Shown: positions 13,405 to 28,091 of the stretch, piece after piece
Layout of the letters: the number at the start of each line of letters is the position of its first letter
Position numbering within the stretch: the first letter of the stretch is position 1
Assembly: GCA_037176705.1 (NCBI GenBank)
Contig: CM073905.1
Location: 29,296,986 to 29,360,985, forward strand
Source of the DNA: Molossus alvarezi
Lineage: Eukaryota > Chordata > Mammalia > Chiroptera > Molossidae
Length of the DNA: 64,000 nucleotides
Direction of reading: 5' to 3'
Program-made: the position numbers and the translations under genes
Notes under the pieces: generated by a model
Told to the model about the DNA's origin: nothing
Seen by the model: the letters and a program-made list of their open reading frames with translations, nothing else
Database searches by the model: none

Positions 13405-13685
13405 GTTTGCGCAAGGCCTTGCAGCCAAGAAGTAGCAGAGTTGGGATTTGAACCCACAGCTGTTGGGTTGCAGAGCCCAACTTTGAATTCCCCAGCTCTA
13501 CTGCCTCACACACCAATCATCACAATGTAGGAAAATGTTAGGTATTCTTGAGCATCAGTGTCCTGGGATAATAGTACCTACCACATAGGATCGTTGGGAT
13601 GATTCAGTGAGGTTGCCCATAGAGCATCAAGCACAGTGCCTGGCACATAGTAAGTGCTCAATAAATGCACATTATTATTGATGAT
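13405..13685. repeat. Two MIR fossils in opposite orientation
   Basis: 13405-13500 reads as reverse MIR (gttgggatttgaacccacag). 13545-13685 is sense MIR (agcacagtgcctggcacata, gtgctcaataaatgc). Confidence 0.65.
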
Positions 13686-13770
13686 AAGGTAGTGGCATTC
13701 ATTCTCTCTCCTACATTGCTACTTCCTGAGGACAGGAATTGTGGCTTCCTTACCTCTATAACTTCCACAG

Positions 13771-13979
13771 CAGGGTTTCTCAGCTTGGCACATTGACATT
13801 TTGGGCTGGATAATTCTTGTGGGAGGTTGTTCTGTGGATTGTAGGATATTGAGTAACATCTCTGGCCTCAACCCATTAGATGTCAATAGCACTCCAGTCC
13901 CACCCATGAAAGTCAAAAATCTCTAGCCATTGCTCAATGTCCCCTGAGTGACAAAACTGTCCCTGATTGAGAACCACTG
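13771..13979 (-). mobile_element. MER5A-like hAT element
   Basis: Termini are cagggtttctcag and ttgagaaccactg. The interior reads in reverse as the MER5A sequence (gacattttgggctggataat, tgtcaatagcactccagtc). Confidence 0.75.
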
Positions 13980-14025
13980 GTTTACAAGTACCTTTCATGG
14001 GATACCTTTTCCTATCTATGTCTGG

Positions 14026-14056
14026 ATGTCTATCTGTCTCTATCTATCTATCTATC

Positions 14057-14100
<44 letters not shown>

Positions 14101-14200
14101 CTCACTCACTCACTCACTCACTCAATCATCTATCTGTCTTACTATCCATCCATCCATCCATCCATCCATCCATCCATCCATCCATCCATCTCACATACAC
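14026..14200. repeat. Compound tetranucleotide microsatellite
   Basis: Consecutive runs of ATCT, then CACT/CTCA, then CCAT units, with single-base interruptions. It abuts the MER5A copy. Confidence 0.97.
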
Positions 14201-14994
14201 ATTCACTTATAGAAGGTGGTCCTAAAATATTTTTTGAAGTGTGAGAATTTTGAGAACAAAGAGAAATTCTTGGAAGACTCCTTAGTGGGTAGATTCTGTC
14301 CCATTCCAGGGTCAACAGAACTCCATGATTAGATAGTTCCTTTGGTGTAATCCTGTGCCCATCACCATAGTTTGGAGTTCCAACCAGCTACACGATTTTT
14401 TGCAAACTTTCCTTAAAGCATCAATAGCATCAGCTCCTTAAGCAATACCACTCTTGATGAAATGGTGCATTTCAGGGTAATTCTAGACCAGCCGAGTTGC
14501 TACTTGTTGAGGACAGGGCCCTGTTTGGGATAGTCCGGTGGCTCTGAGGCCAGCTTTGGATTGAACCTCCCAAGCTATGATTTACGTTATGGTCAATTCT
14601 ATAATAAAAATGTCAGCAATGATTTGCTGCTGTTTTGAAAGTCTGAAGGGTGGCTAATGCAATCTTAGGGGAAAAAAAAGTTGTGATGATATTTCAGAAT
14701 ATCTACTGGGGCATCTGTTCATTTAAGAAACATAGATTGAGAGCTTGTCATTGGTGCTAGTGATTGAACTGGCCTCGGTGTCTTCAGGAAAACCAAATAG
14801 GCTACAGATATGTTAGGTTGAGCTGTGTGAATTGCCTCTAGTGTATTTCTTTTATAGGGATTCATGAAAATGGTATATTTTAGTTTACTTATTAACATTG
14901 GGGGCATAGGAAGTCTTTTATCATTGTCTGAAACGTGTGATTGTCTTGAAATTCATAACCTGCCATGATTAACTCAAAAATTGTGTTCCCATTC

Positions 14995-15215
14995 ACCAGC
15001 TGGTGTGGCTCAGTGGTTGAGCGTCGACCCATGCACTAAGAGGTCACTGGTTTGATTCCCGGTCAGGGCACATGCCCATGTTGTGGGCCCGATCCCCCAG
15101 TGGGGGGCATGCAGGAGGTGGCCAATCGATGTTCTCTCTTATTGATGTTTCTATGCCTCTCTCCCTCTCCCTTCCTCTCTCTCTAAAATCAATGAAGAAA
15201 AAATATTTTTAAAAA
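14995..15215 (+). mobile_element. VES-type SINE, subtype B
   Basis: The head is accagctggtgtggctcagt and the B-box is ggtttgattcccgg. The cagtggggggcatgcaggag block is typical of subtype B. The end is ctctctctaaaatcaatg plus A-rich tail. Target duplication is approximately aaaaattgtgttc. Confidence 0.93.
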
Positions 15216-15344
15216 AATTGTGTTCTCACTCCAAGAGTAACCGAAGGGCACTGGAGCCAAATGGCGTGGCCAAAGTGCCTCCGGTACCACATGCTGGGGA
15301 TAGTCATACTGTGAGTTTTAAATGCCTAGACCCTAAATCACAGG

Positions 15345-15830
15345 CATTGTGGTCCTCAGTCCTGTGTGTACATTAGAGTCACCAGGGAGCTGAACTGAAA
15401 TGGTGCTGCGCCAGCCCTGTGACTAGTCTGTCTGTCTCTGATTTCATTGGTCTGGTTGGGCCCTAGGCAGCTTTTGTTTTTTTTTTAAAGACTTTATTTT
15501 ATTTATTATTATTTTTTTGTAGCAGTTTTAGATTCACAGCAAAATCGAGAAGAAGATTAAGATTTCCCACATATCAACATCTGGCACCAGAGGGATCCAT
15601 TTGTTACAATGGATGGACCTACACTGATGCATCATTGTTACCAGAGTCCATAGCTTCGGGTCCACTCTCGGTGTTGTACCATCCTAGGGGTTTGGACATT
15701 TGTATAAAACATGCATCCATCATGGTCGTATCGCCCCGAGTATTTTAATTGTCCAGCATCAGTGTTTCTCAGAGGCTCTCCAGGTGATGCCGCTGTGCAG
15801 GGCCAGTCCAGAGCTGTGACGACCTGGCCC
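15345..15830. mobile_element. MER20-like element split by an L1 fragment
   Basis: 15345-15480 reads like the left half of MER20 (acattagagtcaccagggag). 15745-15830 reads like a reversed second half (gctctccaggtgatgcc). Between them, about 15487-15735 is an L1 fragment (gcagttttagattcacagca, ggtttggacatttgtat). Confidence 0.5.
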
Positions 15831-15929
15831 TCTGTCCCCAGCCTCATGCTCCAGCTCCATTGCTGTTTATGGGATTGTTGCTGTCAGCTGGGTTTAGTCA
15901 CAGAAGTCTTAGCATAGTTTTTTTTTTTT

Positions 15930-16180
15930 AAACATTATCTTTTTGGTTAATCCTCACCCAAGGATATTTTTCTACTGATTTTTTTTTTTTTTGGATAGAG
16001 TGGGAGAGAGAGAGAGAAACATTGATGTGAGAGAGACATCAATTGGTTGCCTCCCACATGACCCCCGACTGGGGCCGGGGATAAAACCTGCAACCCAGGT
16101 ACGTACACTTGACATGGAATCACACCTAGACCCTTCAGGTCATGGGCTGGTGCTCTAACCACTTAGCAATCGGCCAGGGC
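15930..16180 (-). mobile_element. VES-type SINE, subtype A, antisense
   Basis: Reverse tail aatcctcacccaagg follows a T run, and the head ends cggccagggc. It forms an inverted pair with the sense copy that starts only 28 bp downstream. Confidence 0.9.
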
Positions 16181-16207
16181 ACCATAGCTTTAAAAAATGT
16201 TTATTTT

Positions 16208-16452
16208 GCCCTGGCCAGTTTGGCTCAGCGGTTAGAGCGTCAGCCTGCGGTCCAGAGAGACCCGGGTTCGGTTCCCACTAAGGGCATGTACCTTGGTTGC
16301 AGTTTGTCCCTGGCCCTGGTTGGGTCATGTGGGTGGCAGCCACTTGATGTGTCCCTTTCACGTCGATGTTTCTCTCTCTCTCTCTTCCTCTCCCACCCTC
16401 CCACTCTATCTGAACAAAAAATGGAAAAATGTCCTCGGGTAAGGATAAAAAA
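16208..16452 (+). mobile_element. VES-type SINE, subtype A
   Basis: Head is gccctggccagtttggctca and tail is aatgtcctcgggtaaggat. The flanks aaaaaatgtttattttg and its near copy downstream look like the target duplication. Confidence 0.92.
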
Positions 16453-17764
16453 AATGTTTTTTATTTTACTTATTTAATTTTTAAAAATGTTTTAAGAGTG
16501 TATTTGAGCCAAACTGAGAAGAAGCCCAGAAGCGAGACCTCAAAGAACTGAGAAAATGCTTCCGAGAATGGCGGTTTTGCAGTTCTCTTTATACGTTTAG
16601 AGTCAGGATAAAATGCAAGGAAGGTTACCAGAAATCCACTGGTGGTAGATTAAGGAGGCAGGAGGAAGCCAGGCAGGGGGAGTGACCAGGATTGGGTAAA
16701 AAGTAAAACAGAGAGGTACATACTCCTTTTACATTGGTGGGTGCAGGACAGTTAACATTGAACATTTAGAGCAAACTGAGATGGTATTCTGGCAACAAGA
16801 CAACAATCACCATAGCTTATTTTATTTTTATTGCTTAAAAATATGATTTCCATAGCACCTTTATTCTGAGGAGCTCTTAATTGCTATACTTAGAACTTCT
16901 AAACAGTGAACATTTGTCAAGTATCAAAATAACAGGAGGAGGAGGGAGTTGGACCTCGGGGGACTGTTGCTTTGTCTTCTGCAAGTGCCAGTGGGGGTGC
17001 CGCACATCTCTCTTCTGCGCCCCATTAACGAGTGACCTACAATAGGTTGTTTTTGTTTGCTTTGTGAATAAGTACTCAGCTCTGCACTCAAAGCAGCACA
17101 CTTTAAACACAACACACCGCGGGAACCTGCCCGCCATGTGTCATCAAGGTTTGGGGGCCTCTCCCCCCCATCATCATGCACTCATGCAGTCGTTTTTCTG
17201 GGTGCTGGCTCTGTGCTCAGGCACAAAGAGCTGTGGCCTGTGTCGTCATCTCTGACTCATGCCCGTGTGTTTGACTTAGTGACAGGTGGGTGACTCTTGA
17301 TTACTAAAGGACCAGTCCCATCTATGGATCATCCCTCCCTCCTTGGGTGGTTTGGGTCTTTCTTCTCTAGCTCACCCCCAGAGTGAAGGCAAGAATAAAG
17401 GAAATAGTAAAGGTAACTCAAGCCATGCCAAGCAACCCGTGTCATCTCGGATTAAAAGGGAAAAATACATGCGTGTGCGATGCACACGCACACCAGACTT
17501 AGGTACAGAACCGGCCAACGAGAGGTGTAGAAATTGGTTCAAATGTTTGGCCAAAAGTTAGATTTTAAAAAGTATTTATTTTTGGATTTCAGTCCCCGTT
17601 GCCCATTGCTATGAATAATCAACACTTGTTTCAATGTGAATAATAGCACAGAGGGAATTCAACACCCTGCGCTTGACTATTTCAAGCGATTGTTTCAGGC
17701 CTGCGAGGCATGTGCTATTTATGACATTGCATGGGTAGTGATGATAAAAACGACAGTGATAATA

Positions 17765-17990
17765 GTAAATGGCTGGCATTTGTTGAACCCTCGTGATGTG
17801 CCAGGCACTGTGCTGAGGGCTTTGCATGGGTTATCTCATTGAATCCCCACGGGGCTCTTTAACGTAGGCTGAGAATTATCCCCATTTTATGGATGAGGAA
17901 ACCGAAGCTCAGAGCGGGGACACAGCTAGTGAGTGGCGGAGTCAGATTCTGCATAGAGCAGCCTGACTCCAGGTGTCGACTTGCTTGGTT
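17765..17990 (-). repeat. MIR fossil
   Basis: Reverse MIR: gtgatgtgccaggcactgtg, ttatccccattttatggatg, gggacacagctagtgagtg. Confidence 0.75.
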
Positions 17991-18589
17991 GCCCTGTAGT
18001 GTGTTCGTAGGGAGCCATCACCGGGGCACAGCGAGGCAGCAATGCCACGCCCACCCTGGTCACTGGGCGGGAGCTGCGGGGGAGAGGTGGCCTGCGTTGC
18101 TGCAGGGAATTGACCTCTTTTAGGCAGGGAAGTGGTTTGGGTCAGCAGAAAGCGGAACTTCACCTGCTGGTAAGACATGAATGCTCATTGACAACCAGCT
18201 CCTGCAACCCCGTAACCAAGGCAACAAAGATGGGGCCGTGGGACAGCGGTGGGCTCCACTGCAGGTCCGTCCTTCCCTATGCGAGAACCCTTGCCAGTCG
18301 CTCTGACCCTGCCCTTCACCAGTCCCAGTGTTCGTGCCCGGGAGCCAGCCACTGTGGGAAGCTGTCCTGGACGGGACCTGTCATTTCTACCCATGATCAA
18401 CTGCTTCTAGGGACGAGGCAGAGTGCGTGAGTGATAAACACAAGCATATCCTTTCTGTGGAGGAGCATCCTTCTAAGCCCTCTTAGGAGGTCCCGCTGCA
18501 TCACGTTTGTGGTATTTTCAGGAGGGTTATATCAGGTGCATCAAGGCAGTCTCCCTGCTCCAGTTCTCTCTGGTGAGACCAACAGAAAC

Positions 18590-18760
18590 CATGTAGTAAC
18601 TGCCAGGATGCTTCACCTCTCTGGGCCTCAGTTTCCTCATCCGTAAAATGAGGACAGTAAATTGTATCTGCCTCCCAGAGTCGTCGTGGGGAATAAAGAG
18701 TTAAAACATATCCCGAGTTAGAGCAGACCCGGGCCTGTAGTCAATGCCCAATAAGTGTAT
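18590..18760 (+). repeat. MIR fossil
   Basis: Sense MIR: cctctctgggcctcagtttc, ctcatccgtaaaatgaggac and caatgcccaataagtg. Confidence 0.75.
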
Positions 18761-18764
18761 GAGC

Positions 18765-19240
18765 TTTGTCCGGCTGCTGTAACAAATCGCTGCAAATGTA
18801 GTGGCTTAAAACAGGACACATTTATTACCTTAGAGTTCTGGAGGTCAGAAGTCTGAGATGGGTTTTACTAGGCTGAAATCAAGGCATAGACAAGACTACA
18901 CTCTGGAGCTTCTAAGGGAATCGGTCTCTTCGCCTTCTCCAGCTTCTGCAGGCCGCCCCGATTCCCTGGCTTGTGGCCCCTTCCTCCATCTCCAAATCTC
19001 TCTCTGACCCTCACCCCAATTCTGTTGTCGCAAGTCCTTCCCTCTTCTGCTTTCATTTTGTAAGGACCCTTGTGATTACATTGGACCCAGCCATAAAATC
19101 CACGTGAATCTCTCCATCTCGAAATCCTTCACTTAACCACATCTGCAAAGTCTCCTGCCATGTCCAGTAACAGGTTCACAGGTCCCGAGATTAGGCTGTG
19201 GGCGTCTTGGGGGTGGGGCATTCTTCAGCCTACATAATAA
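18765..19240. repeat. Ancient LTR-like interspersed repeat, family not assigned
   Basis: The widespread mammalian sequence gtggcttaaaacaggacaca, agttctggaggtcagaagtc, ending near ggggcattcttcagcctac. I recognise the repeat but not its exact family. It has no coding content. Confidence 0.5.
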
Positions 19241-19384
19241 GCCTTAGCAGTTCATGTAAAATGAAACAGAGTCAACTGGCTAGCTTGTGGATGGAAGAAA
19301 CAATAATTTGGTCAGTGCAGTAACTCACATTTATTGGGTACTTGCTATGTTAGCTCTGTTCTGCCTCAGGACTGCAGCATGTGT

Positions 19385-19750
19385 TATCCCTCCTCCCTAG
19401 AGCTTGTTTCCTTCCAGAGCTTTGGATGGCCGGCACCTCCTCACTCTCGAGGCCCCAGCTCAAATGTCACCTCCTCAGAGAAGCCCTCCCTGATTACTGT
19501 TGCTTAAAGTAGACCCTCAACCCATTTCCTCTATTGTATCATGTCACTGTTTCCGTCTTTGACAGAAGTTAATCATCATCTGTGACCTTTTTGTTTGTGT
19601 GTCTGTCTGATGCATTCTTTCTGCCCTCTGTGGAATGTCGGTTCCAGGAGGGCAGGGCCCTTGATGTCTTGTTGACTGCTACTCTAGAGCCTGGAAGAGT
19701 TTCTGGAACATAGTGAGTGCACAGTACATGTCGCTGAGTAAGTGAATGAA
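19385..19750 (+). repeat. L2 fossil within a MIR copy
   Basis: L2 3' region: agctcaaatgtcacctcctc, agaagccctccctgattac, gaggg, ctgagtaagtgaatgaa. Reverse MIR pieces flank it at 19320-19380 and 19765-19925, so L2 probably inserted into MIR. Confidence 0.7.
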
Positions 19751-19856
19751 GCCATGTAGGCAGGATGCCGCGTTTAATGTTCACTCTCCTGTGTGGTAGG
19801 TCCTTTTATTATCACTCTGCCTGACAGATGGGGAAGCCAAGGCTCAGAGAGTCTGA

Positions 19857-20258
<402 letters not shown>

Positions 20259-20689
20259 TGAGCCACCTGATCCATACAGAGCGAGGAGGCGCTCTCTCCC
20301 CTCGCTGAAGTCACGCCTCCGGCAGCTCAGAGGGAGATGAATTCGGGCCTTGACGTTGCTGTAAACCCTTTAAATCTTAACCAGAGGAGGCCCTGGATTT
20401 AAAGCGGCCCGTTTCTCAGCATGACCCAGCCAGATGTCTGCTTCTTCCGGCAGGTGGTGTGGGTCCTCACCTGTGGCCGAGCTGCATCCCATCTGCTTTG
20501 AGTGATGCGAAGTCTCTCTTCCTAGTCTTTTAAAACTTCTGCCTATGTAACTGCAGCCACGGTGTTGGTTATGCTCAACGTCTCATAACGCTCACTGTTC
20601 TGCCCAGGGGCAGCTTTCTGGAAGCTCATAAAAGTCACTGCTTGCCCGGGACTCCTAAGAGTGCAGACGAATACATATCTCCTTGCCCT

Positions 20690-20918
20690 GTCCTGGATTG
20701 GTCCTCTAGCTCTTTGCAAGGAGATGGGGGGGATCAAGATGAATTTGGGGTAAAATTAAAGTGACGTCTGCAAAAAACCAAACCAAAAAAAAGCAAACAG
20801 GTGAAAAGTGATGATTGTGGCTTTCTTGCTCACGGGGTTAGAGGAGTGACCAAGTGTGAACCGAGACGTGAATGAGAGGAGTGACTTAGCATTGGTGACT
20901 GTCCTTACGAAGAACCGT
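20690..20918 (+). promoter_or_regulatory. Possible promoter and 5'UTR of citron-N
   Basis: This is the repeat-free stretch directly upstream of the candidate citron-N first exon. It holds an inverted CCAAT-type box (attgg) near 20697 and a CRE-like TGACGTCT at 20762-20769. I see no clear TATA box. The assignment rests mainly on position and is inference. Confidence 0.25.
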
Positions 20919-20942
20919 GTGCTCCTGGGCGAAGAAACAATG
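20919..20942 (+). CDS. CIT: Candidate alternative first exon of citron-N (kinase-less form)
   Basis: The 24 bases encode (V)LLGEETM and end at a gtattt splice donor in phase 0, exactly the phase needed to join W3, which starts MEQEMTR. I remember the neuronal kinase-less isoform as beginning MLLGEEAM directly before MEQEM, so this looks like the coding part of its own first exon. Here the expected ATG is GTG (20919-20921). The next in-frame ATG is the last codon, 20940-20942, with A at -3. Reading back in frame, a TGA at 20847-20849 is met before any ATG. A 5-codon upstream ORF (20872-20889) precedes it. The transcription start cannot be located from sequence. Identity depends on my recall of the isoform. 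Confidence 0.55.
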
Positions 20943-21019
20943 GTATTTGCATCCTGACCTTTGGCGAAATAGAGCCAGCCCAGACCACCAGGTGGTTTTG
21001 GAGGCTACTCTGAGATTAG

Positions 21020-22766
<1,747 letters not shown>

Positions 22767-23039
22767 TAATCTGCATTTATATAAAATGCAGAGTGCTCGG
22801 TTCTAGTTCCTCCGAAATCTGCGCCCCAGCATGGCTACTCTTTTCAGATAAAGGCGTAGGTTTGAGCACAGGTATGTCCTATGGGGCACATCTGGCCACC
22901 ACCTGTTTTCCGTGCCCACAAGCTAAGAATGGGTTTTGCATGTGTACACAGTTGGGGAGAGGGACAGAAATCAAAAGAATAATAATACTTTATGACACGT
23001 GCAAGGTATGTGGAAGTCAGATTGCGGTACCCATAGACC

Positions 23040-23215
23040 AGGTTCTTACTGGCACACAGCCATACGCTCCCTCACTGACCTATTGTCCATAGCAGGTAGT
23101 CCTGCTACTGTGGCTACGAGTCCCGCTGACCAGGACCTCGTGGCCCGCAAAGCTGCAATTGCTTACTGCCTGGCCTTTTACAGGAAAAGTCTGCCAAACT
23201 CTGCTTTAGATCATT
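23040..23215 (-). repeat. Old DNA-transposon remnant
   Basis: Contains ggcacacagccat, tggcccgcaaagctg and aggaaaagtctgccaa in the order found in the longer copy at 52510-52734. Confidence 0.5.
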
Positions 23216-23254
23216 AAAATAAAATTAAATAAAATAAAAGGTTTTTATAGCCTT

Positions 23255-23483
23255 TCTTTTTTTTAAATCCTCACCCGAGGATATTTTTTTATTTATCTTC
23301 AGATGGAGTGGGAGGGAGAGAGAAACATTGATGTGAGACTAACACATCGACTGGTTGCCTCCCGCATGACCTGACAAGGGCCAGGGACGAACCGCAACCA
23401 AGGTACATATCCTTGACTAGGATCGAACCCGAGACTCATTGGTCCGCGGGCCAACTCTAACTGCTGAGCCAAACCGGCCAGGG
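23255..23483 (-). mobile_element. VES-type SINE, subtype A, antisense
   Basis: Reverse tail is aatcctcacccgagg, and the head ends accggccaggg. Flanks ttttatagc on both sides fit a target duplication. It is internally shortened in the CT-rich part. Confidence 0.92.
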
Positions 23484-23567
23484 ATTTTATAGCTTTTCAG
23501 CTGCACTTTAAGTTTTGGAGAGGATCCAGAATAATTCATAGTAAGTAAAATGTAAAGAAATAGTCTA

Positions 23568-23762
23568 GCCCGGCCAGTGTGGCTCAGTGGTTGAGCGTCA
23601 ATCCATGCACTAGGGGGTTGCCGGTTGGATTCCTGGTCAGGACACATGCCCAGGTCGTGCAGGAGGCGGCCAATCGATGTTCTCTCTTAATGTTTCTTTC
23701 TCTCTCTCCTTCTCCCTTCCTCTCTCTAAAAAAAAAAAAAAATCAATAAAGGAAAAAAAAGA
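23568..23762 (+). mobile_element. VES-type SINE, subtype B
   Basis: Head is gcccggccagtgtggctcag, with a gcaggaggcggccaatcgat block and a ctctctaaaa tail. Target duplication is approximately agaaatagtctag / agaaatagtgtag. It lies 85 bp from the preceding antisense SINE. Confidence 0.92.
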
Positions 23763-24544
23763 AGAAGAAATAGTGTAGAAGAAGAGTTTGAGCAGTTAAG
23801 GCCAAGTAAGATTTAACATAGCAAATCTGAGTGCAGAAAGCTATTCCCTGCGTGTTCAGAAAAGGGCACCAAGACCTTTAAAAAGCCCACTCTTTTTTAT
23901 TCCCCCTTTCATAGAGGGTTTTCTTTCGAGATGGTTCATTTTTTTGAAAAAAATTTTGCTTCATTGTTTCCTTTTTAGCATAGATTTTTCTGTCCTTTGA
24001 AGAAACTGTAAATAGAAACTTGAATGAAGAGACGGCAACGAGCAAACGGAGAGCTGAATTATCAGCTGCCAGGCAACTCTCATTCACTTCAGAAAATCTA
24101 ATGTAAACACTGGTGGAAATGAACATTTTTGTCTCTGGGTAGCACCAACTTAGCCATCTGGGTGGTGCTAAATATAAGAAACTCCAGCAAATAATCGGAT
24201 CCATTCACTCTTCTCTAAAGACAGAATGATTGTTTGGGGGGTTTTGTTGGCATAACCTATCACTTAATATTTAAAAGTGACTGGTTAATATCCTCCTGCT
24301 TGATAAAAATGCTGTAAATACATATGCACAGAAGATGTAGCAATCTGGTTAGCAGGTTTAATGATACCAGTCTTAGAAGTTTTGTAGGCCATTCACACAG
24401 TGTGAAAAATCTGCTTTGACACATTTTATCAACGCGGTTTTCATTCTGAAACTTTCACGAGGTGGGATCCTCTTTCTCCCATTAGTTCAGTGTGTTTGGA
24501 AATTTGCTTTTGGTGACATCCTGGGGAGATGAAAGCTGTATTTG

Positions 24545-24560
24545 GCCACCAGAGGGAGCA
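24545..24560 (+). promoter_or_regulatory. CTCF-like site
   Basis: CCACCAGAGGGAGCA differs from the CTCF core consensus at one key position. Lies in repeat-free intron. Confidence 0.35.
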
Positions 24561-25811
24561 GCTGGTGTCCATGAAATAAATGCCACCGAAACAGAATCAT
24601 CTGGACATTTTGAAAGGTGGTTGAGTTCAAAGATGTGTCTTTTGTGATTCGTACCACAGTTGGCCTGCATGCGGAGTTTGGATTTAATGACTGCTGAAAG
24701 TTCTAGCGGGGGAAGGAAACTTCTTCGTTTCAGATTTTATTTCTCACCGGAAGGAGGATTTATTAAAATGACTCTGGGCAAGTTTTGTGAGAGCAGGATG
24801 TTTGCAGTCCAGGGAGCAACATTTCTGGCTTTCAGCAGACTCCTAGTGACTGGTTTGCAGCATGTTGGTTCCTCTCAGGTTTAGCATTTTCCCCCTACTC
24901 TTCATCTCAAAAGCTCATTTCTGTACGGCTGTTTATTTTTTAATGTTTTGCTTCTACTCAGGTACCTGCTATAGAATATTTGGACTTGGTGTAAAATAAT
25001 AGCACCTAAGAGTCTCATGTAATAGTTTGATTCATGCACCTTTACCCAGCCATTGCTGCCCCCTCGCCCCCCTCCTCAGGAAGGGAAACAAGTTCAGGAA
25101 CCACGGGAGGCGTCTGTGTTTCAGGATTTCTGACCAAACAGGACCGTGTCTGAATGCCTTCCCACAAAACTGAAGCTCTGTTCAGAACACTTAGCCAGGC
25201 CTTGGAACTTGGCCGTGGTTCCCGTTCTGACCCTGCTCCGCGGACCTACGATTCAGCCCATGCCGAGATGCGACAGCTCTCTCAGCTGTCCTTGGAGACA
25301 GACCCGATGAGCTCAGATTTTTCCCGCAGCAGGCATTTGGTTAGCTGTTGGATTTATGAGATTGCCTTGAAGTCTCCGGCATAATAACAGCGGCTCGCCA
25401 AGTGAGGGAGAATTCCTGTTGATGCCTGTAGCAGGCGGGTGCCCCCGGAGCTCAGAGAGCTGACAGAGATGGTGCCTGCGTCTTGCCTGCCTCCCCCTGG
25501 GTGCTGACAGCTCAGGAAAGAGATGTCGGAGGACGAACAGCCGCTCTGTCCTTGCTCTCGACAAAACAGGAAGATTACATTCCTTTCTTGCTAACATAAG
25601 CTCCAGAAAGGAAAGGGAGCTTGGGGATAAGATGCCCAAGGTTTTCTCCCAGCTCTGCTTCCTCCACGGTTTCGTGTTTGTGGCTGTGGGTAGGGCTGAT
25701 GGTACTTTCAGGCGCCCATAAAATGTTTTTAATTTAGAAGGGGAAAAAATGAACTTTTAGATCAAAGAAACTGTTTTCATAGATAATATTAATTTTTTTC
25801 TGTTTGGTTGT

Positions 25812-26049
25812 TAATCTTCACCCAAGGATATTTTTTCCACTGATTTTTTTTTTTTTTTTTTTGAGTGGAGGGAGGGAGAGAGAAACATCGATGCAAGAGA
25901 GACATATTGATTGGTTGTCCCCTGCATGACTCCCATTGGGGAAGGAGATCGAACCTGCAACCCAGGTACATGCCCTGACTGGGAATCAAACCCGAGACCC
26001 CTCGGTCTGCAAGCTGACACTCTAACCGCTGAGCCAAAATGGCCAAGGT
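25812..26049 (-). mobile_element. VES-type SINE, subtype A, antisense
   Basis: Reverse tail is aatcttcacccaagg, with a long internal T run, and the head ends ccgctgagccaaaatggcca. The target duplication is unclear. Confidence 0.88.
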
Positions 26050-27645
26050 GTTTTTGTCTTTATATGAACACAGTTATAAATATAATTTAACTTTTTTTTT
26101 TTTAAATGGAGGAAGGAGTCCAGGAAGGCACAGTACTCAGAGCCATGATAGTCATGAGTCCCTGGCTGAAGGGGTCTAGAAAAACCCCAAGGAAAGGATG
26201 TATCGTTTTACATAATCAGCTCATGTTCCACTCCGTGAGTTCAGATCATTGTGAGCCGGTTATAGAGACCTGGGGTTATATAACCCGTCACCCACTTAGT
26301 GTGCTCCACCCACGAACCTGGTGCCCATGACTTCCAGGCTTGACCTTCAGTGACAGTATATTTTTGGGTGAAGTGAAATAAGACTGTGCTTCACTCAGGG
26401 TTGGGTGTTTGTTTTTTTTTTCATTTCCCCTTTACCAATGATCTATAGAGAGATGTACCTGCATGAAAACTACCTAGTTTTCACAGTGACATCACCTTCT
26501 CTTTAGTGTGCTCTGGGGGACTGTGTTACCATATGCTGAGAGGTTTACTGTACATCCTGTTATTAAAAACAAACAAACATATCCTTGCTTAGTTGATACC
26601 TTCGATTCTTTCTGGGAGAATGGATCTTAGAGATGTTCACTGCATATTATAAATGTCAAAGACATTTTTGATTCAATTCCTTGTTCTTTTCATTTTATAC
26701 CCCACGCCACCGCCACCCCAGGGCATCTTGGATTGTATAAGTGCTCATTCATAAGCCTTATATGTGTAAGCTTGATTTTGCTAACAAAGAATATTTTCAT
26801 ACTTCGGCCAAAAGTTTTCAAAACCATTGTCCATTTCTTCCGGTAAATCTAATCTTAAAAAACTTCAATTCAAATGTTCTGTTTTGGTTTTAGAAATGCA
26901 TTCTGGAAAAGGTCAGGCTGTTTGGATCAGTTGAAAGGGTTTTTCGGAACAAGATAATTCTTTAGGATTTCTCTCATGAGTTATTTTGACCACAGCCAGT
27001 GTTTTCTGACTCTTCCAGGTTTCAGGGTGACTTGTGTTTCTATAGACACGTTAGGTTCATCTTTCTGTTTGGGGCCCAGGAAAATTAATGGTGAGAAACT
27101 GATATGATGAGTTTCACCTTCCAAGATTCTTTCCACTGAGATTTTCAATTACCCTCTTGTGCCGTCTGAAAGGTTAATTTTAAAACTAGTACCATATCTA
27201 ATTATGTTAGGAGCACATGACTTCTAAAGGACAAATCTGTATAAACGATTACCCTTGGAAGAAAGCTACACGTAAGCAGTTTGTCCTGGTTGTTGAAAGA
27301 ACATCCCTTTCGGCTCTCCTGTTGTTGCACGTGCCTGAGGTTCTGTGTTTATTTGTGGTATTATCTGCTCAAAGGATCTTATTATAGGCACATGTGTTCC
27401 GAAGGGTGTTACTAGTGATACATGTTCCACATTAAAAATGGTTTAATACTCTTTCCTCCCTCCTCGCCCGCCCACACCTCTCCCTTTCGCCCATCTGTCT
27501 ACTTACCTTCTCCTCCCTCGGGCTGCTCGCTGCCAGTCCGCCTTCAGTTTTCGGCTTTCCTCCGCGGATGTTGGTCCGTCTCCACTGCCTGTCTTTTCTT
27601 TTGGGAGTTCTAAAGCTCACCTGCCTTCCACCCTCCGCTCTCTAG

Positions 27646-27888
<243 letters not shown>

Positions 27889-27956
27889 TGAGTCTGTGTT
27901 GGGGGAAAAATGGGATACCGTGGAAAGTTCCTGGTCTTTATTTATGGAAGATAACT

Positions 27957-27992
27957 GATCATCATCATCATCATCATCATCTTCATCATTAT
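27957..27992. repeat. ATC trinucleotide run
   Basis: Eight ATC units with one interruption, in the short intron between W5 and W6. Confidence 0.9.
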
Positions 27993-28091
27993 TGAGATCA
28001 CAGAGACTGAGAAAGTATAGGAGGTAGTGTTGTCGATCGGACTTTTTTATTCATGAGACTTCACATTGTCGTCATCTCTCTTAAATCACAG

